From assembly GCA_963835855.1 (NCBI GenBank), contig CAWIHA010000003.1, forward strand, positions 81,597 through 145,596: a stretch of 64,000 nucleotides of DNA. Direction: 5' to 3'. Every line of letters begins with the position of its first letter. Position 1 is the first letter of the stretch. The stretch comes from CAWIHA01 sp963835855. GTDB taxonomy: Bacteria > Acidobacteriota > Terriglobia > Bryobacterales > Bryobacteraceae. Shown one piece after another: positions 51,321 through 60,291 of this stretch. The position numbers and the translations under genes were made by a program. Under the pieces are notes generated by a model. It did no database searches, was not told where the DNA came from, and saw nothing but the letters and a program-made list of their open reading frames with translations.

Positions 51321-52384
51321 GGCAAGATCAGACGGTTCAAATCTCGATCGTGGCGGCTTGCCGCAACGAGATCCGGCACATCCGGCCATTCTTGGAGTCG
51401 CTGCTTAGCCAGGACATGAACGGCCTCCGTTGGGAGGCGATCATCGCGGATGGCATGAGCGATGACGGGACACGCGAGGTTCTCGATGAATACGCGGCGC
51501 GCCACCCGGAGTTGCGCGTCCTTGCGAACCCCGGCCGGATCGTCTCGACGGGGTTGAATGCCGCCATACGCGCAGCGCGCGGCGAAATCGTCCTGCGGAT
51601 GGACGCTCACACCTGCTACGCGCCGGATTACTGTTGGTGTTCGGTGGAGACACTGGAGCGCACGGGGGCCGATAACGCCGGCGGTCCGGCCAGGACGCGG
51701 GTGAGCGGGTCCCGCGCCAGCGCAGTGGCGGCTGCTTATCACTCGCGGTTTTCGACCGGCGGCGCCAGGTTTCACGACGAGAATTTCGAAGGGTGGGTGG
51801 ATACCGTGCCCTATGGCTGCTGGCGCAAGGCCACGCTCGTGCGGCTGGGGCTGTTTGATGAAACGCTCGTGCGCAACCAGGACGACGAGCTGAACTTGCG
51901 GCTCCTTCGGGCCGGAGGAAAGATCTGGCAAAACCCGCAGATTCGGTCCTGGTATTCGCCGCGCCCGAGTCTCGCAGCGCTCTTCCGGCAATATTTCCAG
52001 TATGGGTATTGGAAAGTGGCCGTGATCCGAAAGCACCGGCTGCCGGGCTCGTGGCGTCACCTGGTGCCGGCTGTGTTCGTCTTGGGGAACGCGTTTTTGC
52101 TGGCTGCGATGGCCGTGGCGGCAGCGGCCGGCGTCCCGGATTGGTTCTACCGGATCGGCGCCCTGTGGCTGGCTCAAGCCGGCGCATATGCCGCCGCGAG
52201 CTTGACGGCTTCCGTCGCGGCCGCTTGGCGGCGCGGATGGGAGACTCTCCCCTATCTGCCGGCGGTCTTTTCCGCGTATCACTTTTCGTATGGTGCGGGA
52301 TTTCTCGCCGGGCTGTTCCGGTTCTACTCGAAGCCGGGCAGCGCCCTCTATGGCGAGTCCGTGTTTACTCGGATCACTCGATAG
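51317..52384 (+). CDS. Glycosyltransferase family 2 protein (ExoA-like)
   Basis: GT-A enzyme of 355 aa similar in layout to succinoglycan ExoA: a catalytic domain (ISIVAACRNE, IIADGMSDDGT, LRMDAHTCYAPDY with its DxD-like site, NQDDELNLRLLRAGG) and a C-terminal pair or trio of helices (about 245-335) that anchor it to the membrane. It overlaps the preceding GT4 by 4 bp. Confidence 0.87.
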   Translation: MRQDQTVQISIVAACRNEIRHIRPFLESLLSQDMNGLRWEAIIADGMSDDGTREVLDEYAARHPELRVLANPGRIVSTGLNAAIRAARGEIVLRMDAHTCYAPDYCWCSVETLERTGADNAGGPARTRVSGSRASAVAAAYHSRFSTGGARFHDENFEGWVDTVPYGCWRKATLVRLGLFDETLVRNQDDELNLRLLRAGGKIWQNPQIRSWYSPRPSLAALFRQYFQYGYWKVAVIRKHRLPGSWRHLVPAVFVLGNAFLLAAMAVAAAAGVPDWFYRIGALWLAQAGAYAAASLTASVAAAWRRGWETLPYLPAVFSAYHFSYGAGFLAGLFRFYSKPGSALYGESVFTRITR

Positions 52385-52401
52385 GTTCGTATCAAGTCAC
52401 T

Positions 52402-53016
52402 ATGCGCAGAATCGTTGACATCATCATCTCGTTTGCGGCGCTTGTCCTTTTGAGCCCGCTGCTTGTGGTTGTTGCGGTGGCAATCATGATCGATTCGCCG
52501 GGCTCGCCTTTCTACCTGGGATGGCGGGCGGGTCTGGGCGGAAGAAACTTCAGGATGTGGAAGTTCCGGACGATGGTCAACGGCGCGGCCAAAATGGGGT
52601 CCATTACGGGGCGGAGCGACCGGCGTGTCACGCGCCTAGGCCGGCTCCTTCGCAAGACCAAGCTGGACGAGCTGCCGCAGTTCATCAATGTTCTCCTGGG
52701 CGATATGACGTTGGTGGGCCCGCGGCCAGAGTCTCCCGACATCGTGGCTCTGTACACGCCGAGCCAGCGCACGGTGCTCGCGGTAAAGCCGGGCGTCACC
52801 GGGCGGGTGCAGCTTGCGGTTGGGGAGGAATCGGAAACAATACCGGAAGGCGTTCCTCCGCAAGAGTACTACGTGCGGCACCTGATGGAGCCCAAGCTCC
52901 GGCTCGACCTCGAGTATTTGAGAGCCCGCACGCCTCTCTCCGACGCCCGAATCGTCTTCGAGACCGCGGCTGTCGTACTTCGATCGTTCATTGGGAAAAA
53001 ACAACCTGGGTTCTAA
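52402..53016 (+). CDS. Phosphoglycosyl transferase (PglC/WcaJ-type sugar transferase)
   Basis: Monotopic initiating enzyme that transfers a sugar phosphate to undecaprenyl phosphate, starting repeat-unit assembly. 204 aa, the minimal catalytic form: an N-terminal re-entrant helix (DIIISFAALVLLSPLLVVVAVAI), MWKFRTM, KLDELPQFINVLLGDMTLVGPRPE with the catalytic D-E pair, and KPGVTGRVQLA. ATG at 52402. Confidence 0.92.
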   Translation: MRRIVDIIISFAALVLLSPLLVVVAVAIMIDSPGSPFYLGWRAGLGGRNFRMWKFRTMVNGAAKMGSITGRSDRRVTRLGRLLRKTKLDELPQFINVLLGDMTLVGPRPESPDIVALYTPSQRTVLAVKPGVTGRVQLAVGEESETIPEGVPPQEYYVRHLMEPKLRLDLEYLRARTPLSDARIVFETAAVVLRSFIGKKQPGF

Positions 53017-53055
53017 GCGGTACACTTCACTTCTCAATTCGCAGGGGGGCAACTC

Positions 53056-54270
53056 ATGAGCACAATGGAAGTTCCTTATCACCGTCCAACCATCGGTGAG
53101 GAAGAAATCGACGAGGTCGTGGCCACGCTGAAGTCGGGCTGGCTGACGACGGGACCGCGCACCGCGCAATTCGAGCAGGAGTTTCGGGAGTATGTCGGGG
53201 CCGGGCACGCGCTGGCGGTCAATTCCTGCACGGCTGGCCTGCACCTGTCGCTCGTGGCACTGAACATTGGTCCCGGCGCAGAAGTCATCACGACGCCCCT
53301 CACGTTCTGCGCGACTGTGAACACAATCCTGCACGCCGGCGCCACCCCGGTGCTGGCCGACATCCTGCCGGACGGAAACATCGACCCGGCTTCCATCGCC
53401 GCCCGGATCACCGGCCGGACCCGGGCCATAGTCCCCGTACACCTGGCTGGGCTGCCATGTGACATGGACGCCATCTGGGCGCTGGCGAAGCGGCACAACC
53501 TTTGCGTGATCGAGGACTGTGCCCACGCCGCCGGCTCGCGCTATCGCGGCTGGCCGATCGGCGCCGGGAACCCCGAAACAGGCGATCACAGCGATGTCTG
53601 CGCTTTCAGCTTCTACGCGACCAAAAACCTGACCACGGGCGAAGGCGGAATGGTGACCACACATAGCGAAGCGGTGGCGGATTCGCTGAAGATCCTCTGC
53701 CTGCACGGCATCAGTAAGAATGCCTGGAACCGCTACTCGGACCGCGGGAATTGGTATTACGAGGTGCTGGCCCCCGGATTCAAGTACAACCTCAGCGATA
53801 TTCAATCGGCCATCGGGATCCACCAGTTGCGAAAGCTGGAAGGTTTCATCAAGGCGCGCACCCGATACGCAGAACTTTACAGCCAATTGCTTGGAGACAC
53901 CGAGGAGCTCGAGCTTCCCGGTGATAAGCCCGATTGCCGCCACGCCTGGCACCTGTACATGCTTCGCCTGAATTTGGAGAAGCTCGCTATCAGCCGCGAC
54001 GAATTCATCAAGGAATTGCGGGAAAGGGGAGTCGGCACGAGCGTGCACTTCATTCCCATTCCTCTGCATCCGTTCTTCGCCCAGTTCGCCGGCCGTCCCG
54101 AGAACCAATGCCCGCGGGCGCTGGCTTTGTATCCCCGGCTCATTTCCCTGCCCCTCTACCCGGCGATGACAGCAGAGCAGGTCGAGCATACGGCCGATTC
54201 TGTCAAAGCCATCGCGCAGAAGTTCCGCGCCAGCAAGCCGGTCGCTATGATCGCCGGGGCGCGGGTCTGA
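53056..54270 (+). CDS. DegT/DnrJ/EryC1 sugar aminotransferase
   Basis: PLP-dependent aminotransferase making an amino sugar nucleotide (perosamine/ArnB-like), 404 aa. PLP lysine lies in SFYATKNLTTGEGG. Other marks are NSCTAGLHLSL, the acidic pocket EDCAHAAGSRYRG and KYNLSDIQSAIG. A good ribosome binding site (GGGGGG) is present. The ketosugar precursor could come from the epimerase/dehydratase-type fusion encoded next. Confidence 0.92.
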   Translation: MSTMEVPYHRPTIGEEEIDEVVATLKSGWLTTGPRTAQFEQEFREYVGAGHALAVNSCTAGLHLSLVALNIGPGAEVITTPLTFCATVNTILHAGATPVLADILPDGNIDPASIAARITGRTRAIVPVHLAGLPCDMDAIWALAKRHNLCVIEDCAHAAGSRYRGWPIGAGNPETGDHSDVCAFSFYATKNLTTGEGGMVTTHSEAVADSLKILCLHGISKNAWNRYSDRGNWYYEVLAPGFKYNLSDIQSAIGIHQLRKLEGFIKARTRYAELYSQLLGDTEELELPGDKPDCRHAWHLYMLRLNLEKLAISRDEFIKELRERGVGTSVHFIPIPLHPFFAQFAGRPENQCPRALALYPRLISLPLYPAMTAEQVEHTADSVKAIAQKFRASKPVAMIAGARV

Positions 54271-54302
54271 TTCCGGCCCACGCCTCTGAAAGGGGATCCA
54301 AA

Positions 54303-55910
54303 ATGCACACGATACCGTTCAATGGAAAAGAGAATAGCGGTTCCGCCGGTTTCCGGCCCCGTCTGGTCGCGCTGCTAAAAGAATCCGCGAGGGACAAAGG
54401 ACGCCCGCGTCACAACGCCTTCGATGTCGCGATCCGGGTGCTGGCGGATTTTGTCATCGTGCAGACGGCCATGCTGGCCGCGCTCGTGGCCATGGCCTTA
54501 CGCCTGCACGCCACGCCCGAGCAGTCCATCGAGATGCAGCTCGCCGTATTGCGCGGCTTCCACATCCATGTGTTCCTGCCGCTTTCGGCGCTGTTCCCGT
54601 GCGTATATGCGCTGAGCGGCCTGTACACAAGATCGCGAGCGTACAGTATCGCCCCGAAGCTCCGCCGCGCCGCGGCTGCCGCCGGCCTCAGCGCGCTCGG
54701 GCTAATTTACGCCACTTTTCTCGTGAATCGCGCGGATGTGCTGCCACGGACCACTGCAGTGGTTTTCTCCGTGCTCGTGGTTGTCGCGACACCCGGGATC
54801 CGCTGGCTCAAGCACACGCTGTTCGAGAGCGAGACCGGATGGAACCGCCCCGCCGAGTGGCTCGAACAGGAGGCCGTTCTGGTGGTAGGCGGAGCGGGTT
54901 ATATCGGATCGATCGTGGTCCGCAAGCTCCTGAAGCGCGGGTACCACGTTCGGGTGCTCGATAGCCTAGTCTACGGCGACGCGGCCATAAAAAACGTGCT
55001 TTCGCATCCCCGGCTGGAATTCATTCAAGGGGATTGCCGCAATATACAAGACATCGTCGGCGCGATGTCGGGAGTCCGGTCCGTGATTCACTTGGCCGCG
55101 ATCGTCGGCGACCCGGCGTGCGATTGCGACCACAAGACGACCAGGGAAATCAATTATGCCGCGACTCGAATGATGATCGAGATCGCCAAAGGCGGGCACG
55201 TGGAGCGATTCATCTTCGCTTCGAGCTGCAGCGTCTACGGCGCGTCCGACGAGATCATGGATGAGAATTCCGAGGTCGAACCGCTCTCGCTGTATGCGGA
55301 GACGAAGGTGGATTCCGAACGAGCGCTTTTGGACGCGGCGACCGATGAATTCCATCCCACGATCCTGCGGTTCTCAACGATATTCGGACTCGCGCCCCGG
55401 CCCCGGTTCGATCTCGTCGTAAACCTGCTGACCGCGAAAGCCCGGCAGGAGGGAGTCGTCACCATCTATAACGGCCAGCAGTGGCGCCCGTTTCTCCATG
55501 TCGCGGATGCGGCTGAAGCGATGATCCGGGTCCTCGAAACACCCGTTCAGGTAGTTGGGGGCCAGGTTTACAACGTTGGGGACGACAGGTTGAATCACAC
55601 CCTGACCGACGTGGCCACGAAGATTCTCGAAGTGTTCCCAGCCACCAAGGTCGAACACATCGAGAACGCCGACCGCCGCAACTATCGCGTATCGTTCCGA
55701 AAGATCCGGAGCCAGGTTGGCTTCACCTGTTCCAAGACGCTCGAAGATGGCATCCGGGAATTGAAAGACGCATTCGATAGGGGCGCAATTTCGGACTACC
55801 GCGATCCTTTGTACAGCAACGTGAGATACCTGCAAAAGTACGGATGCCCGCTGCAAGAGGACGCCACCGGCAGACAAGTTATGGCGGCGCTAGCCCAAAA
55901 GGCTTCGTAG
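54303..55910 (+). CDS. Membrane-anchored NAD-dependent epimerase/dehydratase fusion
   Basis: Unusual 535-aa fusion. Residues about 40-170 form four helices and a loop resembling the N-terminal membrane part of FlaA1/CapD/WbaP-type proteins (FHIHVFLPLSALFPCVYALSGLY). Residues 190-535 are an extended SDR: GGAGYIGS (NAD site), HLAAIVGDPA, SSCSVYGA and the catalytic YAETK motif. Ordinary CapD proteins carry their own distinct SDR; here a UDP-glucose epimerase-like SDR follows the membrane part. The product is likely a sugar-nucleotide epimerase held at the membrane near the polymer machinery. GGGG site, ATG at 54303. Confidence 0.82.
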   Translation: MHTIPFNGKENSGSAGFRPRLVALLKESARDKGRPRHNAFDVAIRVLADFVIVQTAMLAALVAMALRLHATPEQSIEMQLAVLRGFHIHVFLPLSALFPCVYALSGLYTRSRAYSIAPKLRRAAAAAGLSALGLIYATFLVNRADVLPRTTAVVFSVLVVVATPGIRWLKHTLFESETGWNRPAEWLEQEAVLVVGGAGYIGSIVVRKLLKRGYHVRVLDSLVYGDAAIKNVLSHPRLEFIQGDCRNIQDIVGAMSGVRSVIHLAAIVGDPACDCDHKTTREINYAATRMMIEIAKGGHVERFIFASSCSVYGASDEIMDENSEVEPLSLYAETKVDSERALLDAATDEFHPTILRFSTIFGLAPRPRFDLVVNLLTAKARQEGVVTIYNGQQWRPFLHVADAAEAMIRVLETPVQVVGGQVYNVGDDRLNHTLTDVATKILEVFPATKVEHIENADRRNYRVSFRKIRSQVGFTCSKTLEDGIRELKDAFDRGAISDYRDPLYSNVRYLQKYGCPLQEDATGRQVMAALAQKAS

Positions 55911-55941
55911 AGCGCAGCAGGCGCGGCGGTTCAACACAGAG

Positions 55942-56997
55942 ATGACCAATACACGAATCTTTCGCGACAAGACATTGGTATCGGTGATCATTCCCATGCT
56001 GAATGAGGAGCGGGTCATCGGGCAATGCCTTCAGTCGCTGGTGCGGCAGGACCTCCCGGCCGATCTCTTCGAAGTCATTCTGGTCGATAACGGGTCTACT
56101 GACCGCAGCATCGAGATCGCCAGCTCTTATGAGCAATCGTTGACCTTGATCATCCTGCGCAAAGAGGGCGCCCACGTCTCCGGCCTTCGGAATCTCGGAG
56201 CCGCGTCGGCCAACGGCGAGTTCCTCGCATTCCTGGATGCCGATTGCGTCGCTCCGCCGGATTGGCTCAGGCGCGCATTAGAACTGCTGCGAGCGGACGG
56301 TTCCGGCGTGATGGGCTCGTTTTACAGAGTCCCGGCGGCTTCCTCTTGGGTTGCCAAGACCTGGTATGAAGATCTGCCGGCGATGAAGAGCGGCCCGGTC
56401 TCCTATGTGCCGGCGGGAGATCTCCTGGTCAGCCGCAATGCGTTCCTGAAACTCGGCGGCTTCGACCAAACCATCGAGACCAGCGAGGACTGCGAGTTCT
56501 GCCAGCGCGCGGCGGCCGCGGGTCTGCGCGTCGTGGCCGTTCCCCAGTTGAGCGTAGTGCACCTCGGGACGCCGCAAACTGTATCCGCGTTTTACCGGAA
56601 GCAGCGGTGGCACGGAACGCATGTGCACAAGGTGTTTCTCAAAGATATCGCGCATTCTCGAAACGCCAAGACGGTTCTCTTCACCCTGTACGCCCTCGGC
56701 TGCCTGCTGGCGGCCGCGGCCAGCGTGCCTATAGCCTTGTTGTCATCGAACATTGCAGCGCTTTTCGTGGCGCCTCTTTGTCTCCTCGCCGGTTCGTTTC
56801 TGTTGTCCGTGCGCGCCGCAGCACAACGGCGGCGATGGCGCATTCTGGCGCCCCTGACGCTCTTGTACGCCGTCTACGGAGTGGCCCGTGCGACGTGTTT
56901 TCTTGGTATCACTAGCGCCCGGAGAGCCCAACCCGTGTCCCGCGGCGCCCTGGATGGGACTCTTCGAAACCGCGCCGCAGCCGAAAGCCTAAAGTAA
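55942..56997 (+). CDS. Glycosyltransferase family 2 protein 2
   Basis: GT-A enzyme of 351 aa: VSVIIPMLNEERVIGQCLQSL, ILVDNGSTDRS, LAFLDADCVAPPDW (DxD), and the acceptor-site acidic motif TSEDCEFCQRAAAAG. Two or three C-terminal hydrophobic segments (about 230-300) anchor it. Donor unknown. Same-strand neighbour of the epimerase (31 bp) and Wzx (3 bp). Confidence 0.88.
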   Translation: MTNTRIFRDKTLVSVIIPMLNEERVIGQCLQSLVRQDLPADLFEVILVDNGSTDRSIEIASSYEQSLTLIILRKEGAHVSGLRNLGAASANGEFLAFLDADCVAPPDWLRRALELLRADGSGVMGSFYRVPAASSWVAKTWYEDLPAMKSGPVSYVPAGDLLVSRNAFLKLGGFDQTIETSEDCEFCQRAAAAGLRVVAVPQLSVVHLGTPQTVSAFYRKQRWHGTHVHKVFLKDIAHSRNAKTVLFTLYALGCLLAAAASVPIALLSSNIAALFVAPLCLLAGSFLLSVRAAAQRRRWRILAPLTLLYAVYGVARATCFLGITSARRAQPVSRGALDGTLRNRAAAESLK

Positions 56998-57000
56998 TCC

Positions 57001-58653
57001 ATGCGAATGCACACTGGATCCGTTGGCGCCGTCGAGGAAGTGAGCGGCGGCGTGCGAGCCGCCTCGGAGCCCTCCGAAGAGGCCATGAGGGGACAGGTTC
57101 AGCCGCCCGCAAACGGTGATGGCCAGAAAGCCCGTACGGCCGGATCGCGAACTGCTACCGGTGAGCTGAAGGATCTCTTACATCACTCCACTCACTACCT
57201 GGCCGGCCTCATCGGCAGCCTGGGACTCGGCTTCGTCTCCTTCCCGATCTACACGCGCGTGTTCTCGGTCGCCGACTACGGGATGATCGATCTCGCCCAA
57301 AAGGTCCTGCTCCTGCTCACGGCGGGCTCGAAGATGGGGCTGCAAAACGCCGCGCTGCGTTTCTACGATGGACGCGCCTTTGTCACGGACTCGCGGGCCG
57401 CCGACCGGTATTACTCGACGATGTTCTTCGGCATGGCGTTATCCGCCAGCGCTGCGACCGCCATTTTCTTGGCCGCGGTTCGGCCCGCCACCGGCTGGCT
57501 GATCGACGCCCCCCTGGCCGCACTGCTCAGCCTGGCCGCGGTGATGGTTTTCTTGCGGCCGATGCAATCCATGCTGTGGTCGTTCCTGCGCATTGAACAA
57601 CGTACCAAAGCGTATAGCGCCACCACGGTATCGATCAAGGCGGCGACGATTTTGGCCGTGTGCCTCCTTCTGCACTGGACCGGACGGAGGGCGCAAACCT
57701 ATTTCATCGGCGCAATCATTGTAGAGGCAGCGGCCGTCGCGCTCTTGAGCCTGCTGCTGTTCCGCCGCGGAGTCCTCCGGCCAAGTACGTTCGACCCGGC
57801 CCTGTTTCGTGCCGGGATTGTGTTCGGCTTGCCCCTGATTGTGTACGAGATCGCCGCCATTGTTCTCGATTCGGGAGATCGCGTTTTGGTGCGGAACTAT
57901 TTGGGCGCGAACGCTCTCGGCTATTATTCCGTGGCCTACGGTTTGTCCCAATATGTGAATGAACTTCTGATCACTCCTCTGAACCTTGCGCTCTTGCCCA
58001 TTTACATGCGGCTATGGACAACCGAGGGGCGTGAGAAGACGATCGGCTTCCTGAGTGTAGGTCTGGACCTGTTCCTCATGGCAGCCGCCGGGGTGTTCGC
58101 GGTGGCCGCGGTGACGGCGCATGATGCCTTATTCTTTCTCGCATCCGTAAAGTATCGTGGTGCCGACGGCCTGATTCCGATTATTGTGGCCGGACTTCTG
58201 ATCTACACCACTCACGTATTCTTGAGTGCCGGTCTGCTGATTCATAAGAACACGCTGACGATGGCGAAACTGCTGCTCTGGTCCGCTCTCCTGAATATCG
58301 CCTTGAATTGCTTGCTGCTGCCAAGGATCGGGTTGCAGGGCGCCGCGATCGCCACGCTGTTGAGTTATGTTTTTTGCATCCTCTTGCTGGGACGCGCCTC
58401 TTTCCGGCTGCTTCCCCTCACGCTCAACCTGCCCGCACTTGGAAGATACTTACTTGCTTCCGCCGTGACTTGCGGAGCCGTGTACCGCGTCCAACTGGGA
58501 CCGCATTTTGTAAATCTCGTGGGCAAGGCTGCTTTAGCGTTGGCCGTATATGGCGGGGTCCTCTACCTGTTGGATGGACGGTTCCGGCAAGGCGCCGCGT
58601 ACGTGCTGCGGGGTGGGTGGCGGAGCCGCGATCTCGACAGCATTGAAGGGTAG
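57001..58653 (+). CDS. wzx: Polysaccharide flippase (Wzx-like, MOP superfamily)
   Basis: Flips undecaprenyl-linked repeat units to the periplasm. 550 aa with about 14 helices; family entry HSTHYLAGLIGSLGLGFVSFPIYTRVFSVADYG, FFLASVKYRGADGLIPIIVAGLLIY and a C-terminal MurJ/Wzx-like core. The first 60 residues are a polar extension unlike the family. A Wzy polymerase partner is not visible in the window. Confidence 0.88.
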   Translation: MRMHTGSVGAVEEVSGGVRAASEPSEEAMRGQVQPPANGDGQKARTAGSRTATGELKDLLHHSTHYLAGLIGSLGLGFVSFPIYTRVFSVADYGMIDLAQKVLLLLTAGSKMGLQNAALRFYDGRAFVTDSRAADRYYSTMFFGMALSASAATAIFLAAVRPATGWLIDAPLAALLSLAAVMVFLRPMQSMLWSFLRIEQRTKAYSATTVSIKAATILAVCLLLHWTGRRAQTYFIGAIIVEAAAVALLSLLLFRRGVLRPSTFDPALFRAGIVFGLPLIVYEIAAIVLDSGDRVLVRNYLGANALGYYSVAYGLSQYVNELLITPLNLALLPIYMRLWTTEGREKTIGFLSVGLDLFLMAAAGVFAVAAVTAHDALFFLASVKYRGADGLIPIIVAGLLIYTTHVFLSAGLLIHKNTLTMAKLLLWSALLNIALNCLLLPRIGLQGAAIATLLSYVFCILLLGRASFRLLPLTLNLPALGRYLLASAVTCGAVYRVQLGPHFVNLVGKAALALAVYGGVLYLLDGRFRQGAAYVLRGGWRSRDLDSIEG

Positions 58654-58680
58654 GTAACACCAGCCGCGGAGGCGACCGAT

Positions 58681-59517
58681 ATGAGAGCCATATCCATCGG
58701 ATATCATGACGTGGACGACGGACGGCAGGTTTCTGATTGTCCTCTCCTGCCAGAAACTGCCATGTGGTACAAGCTCGGCCGCCGTGAGTTCCACGAACAT
58801 CTCGCATCAATTCGTCAGCAAGGACCGCAGATTTCTGTCCGCACGATTGACCGCTTCCGCAGGTGGGAGCGCTGGACCCCGGTTTTCCTCACGTTTGACG
58901 ATGGCGCACTGAGCGCATACACGGTTGTCGCCGATGAGCTGGAGCGACACAACTGGCGCGGACACTTCTTCATCACTACGGATTGGATTGGACGGCCAGG
59001 CTTCCTTGACCGGCGGCAGATCCGCGAGCTGCGCGCGCGCGGGCACGTCGTCGGAAGCCACACTTGTTCGCACCCGGAAAGGATGTCGCGTCTCTCATGG
59101 AGCGAGCTCGTGAGGGAATGGTCGGATAGCTGCGCCATTCTGAGTGACATATTGGGAGAGCGCGTGAAGGCCGCCTCGGTTGCCAATGGCTACTATTCGA
59201 GCAAGGTCGGAAGAACCGCGGCAGCTTCCGGAATCGAGGTTTTGTTTTCATCCGAACCCATCGCGTCCGCCTCGGTGCTGGACGGCTGCTTGATCCTGGG
59301 GCGTTACTCGATTCAGAGGCATACGCCTCCCGCCATCTCCGGCGCCATTGCGGCCGGAAGCAGATGGCGCCGCTGGCAGCAGACCGTGCTTTGGCAGGCG
59401 AAGAAGCCGGTCAAAGCGCTCACAGGCGAATCGTATCTTAGGATACGGCGTCTCATTTTAGCTCGAGAACTTCAGGAGGGGTCCGCTGGAATCAGGCGTG
59501 CGCAGTACTTCGACTGA
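58681..59517 (+). CDS. Polysaccharide deacetylase (NodB fold) 2
   Basis: Second NodB-fold protein, 278 aa, without a signal peptide or anchor. Catalytic motifs are LTFDDGALSAY and GSHTCSH, with a C-terminal helical tail. It lacks the FAYPxG motif of the first deacetylase (here VANGYYS), so it is a different subfamily and perhaps acts in the cytoplasm on a precursor. GGAGGCG site before the ATG. Confidence 0.82.
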   Translation: MRAISIGYHDVDDGRQVSDCPLLPETAMWYKLGRREFHEHLASIRQQGPQISVRTIDRFRRWERWTPVFLTFDDGALSAYTVVADELERHNWRGHFFITTDWIGRPGFLDRRQIRELRARGHVVGSHTCSHPERMSRLSWSELVREWSDSCAILSDILGERVKAASVANGYYSSKVGRTAAASGIEVLFSSEPIASASVLDGCLILGRYSIQRHTPPAISGAIAAGSRWRRWQQTVLWQAKKPVKALTGESYLRIRRLILARELQEGSAGIRRAQYFD

Positions 59518-59544
59518 ACCGGCAAGTTGTCCTGATTCGCTGCC

Positions 59545-60291
59545 ATGACTTACATCCAACCCATTTTCCCTGCGCTGTTCGTCATCGCTTTTGTCGCATT
59601 GGTCCACTACTGGCGGTTCGCTAAGTTGAGGAAGCCTTATGTTCTGGGCCTCGCAATCGTTGCGCTCTTTCTGTTTTCGTGGCCTCCCATGGCGTGGTTG
59701 CTGTCTCGTCCGTTTGAGTCCCCTTATGCACCTGAGCGGCCTCCGGCAGGCGATGCGCAAGCGATCGTTGTCCTCGCATCGTCGGTCTGCCCTCCTTGCC
59801 TTCCCATGGCCTCGCCCAGGCTGGGAAGCGATACTTACGAGCGTGTCCAATATGCCGCATGGTTGCACACGCACTGGCGGGCCTTGCCGGTGTTGGCCTG
59901 CGGGGGAACGGGCACGTTCGGAGACACCGCGCCGGCGTCGTCGGTCACTATGGGAGAGGCTCTCGAACGAGAAGGCGTCCCGGCCTCGGCCATTTGGGCC
60001 GAAGAGCGGTCACATTCCACTCATGAGAATGCAGTCTATGGGGCCGCGCTCCTGAAGCAAAGGGGAATCCGTAACATCGTTCTGGTGACGGATGCATACC
60101 ACATGCTGCGAGCCAGGAAGTGCTTTGAAAAAGAGGGACTCAAGGTACTTCCGGCTGCGTGCGGGTTTCGCACCTATCATGGGTTCCATCTCCAGGACCT
60201 TTTGCCCGGATCGGAGCCCATCTCCTGGAATGAGGACATCGCGCACGAATCAGGCGCATTGATCTGGTACTGGATTCAAGGCTGGATTTGA
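59545..60291 (+). CDS. YdcF/SanA-like (DUF218) membrane protein
   Basis: Protein of 248 aa: two N-terminal helices (FPALFVIAFVALVHYW; VLGLAIVALFLFSWPPMAWLL), then a DUF218 Rossmann-like domain (AIVVLASSVC, GTGTFGD, EERSHSTHENAVYGAALL, VLVTDAYHMLRARKCFEKEG). Family members sit in envelope and polysaccharide loci; the reaction is unknown. The GT4 gene follows with a 1-bp overlap. Confidence 0.85.
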   Translation: MTYIQPIFPALFVIAFVALVHYWRFAKLRKPYVLGLAIVALFLFSWPPMAWLLSRPFESPYAPERPPAGDAQAIVVLASSVCPPCLPMASPRLGSDTYERVQYAAWLHTHWRALPVLACGGTGTFGDTAPASSVTMGEALEREGVPASAIWAEERSHSTHENAVYGAALLKQRGIRNIVLVTDAYHMLRARKCFEKEGLKVLPAACGFRTYHGFHLQDLLPGSEPISWNEDIAHESGALIWYWIQGWI

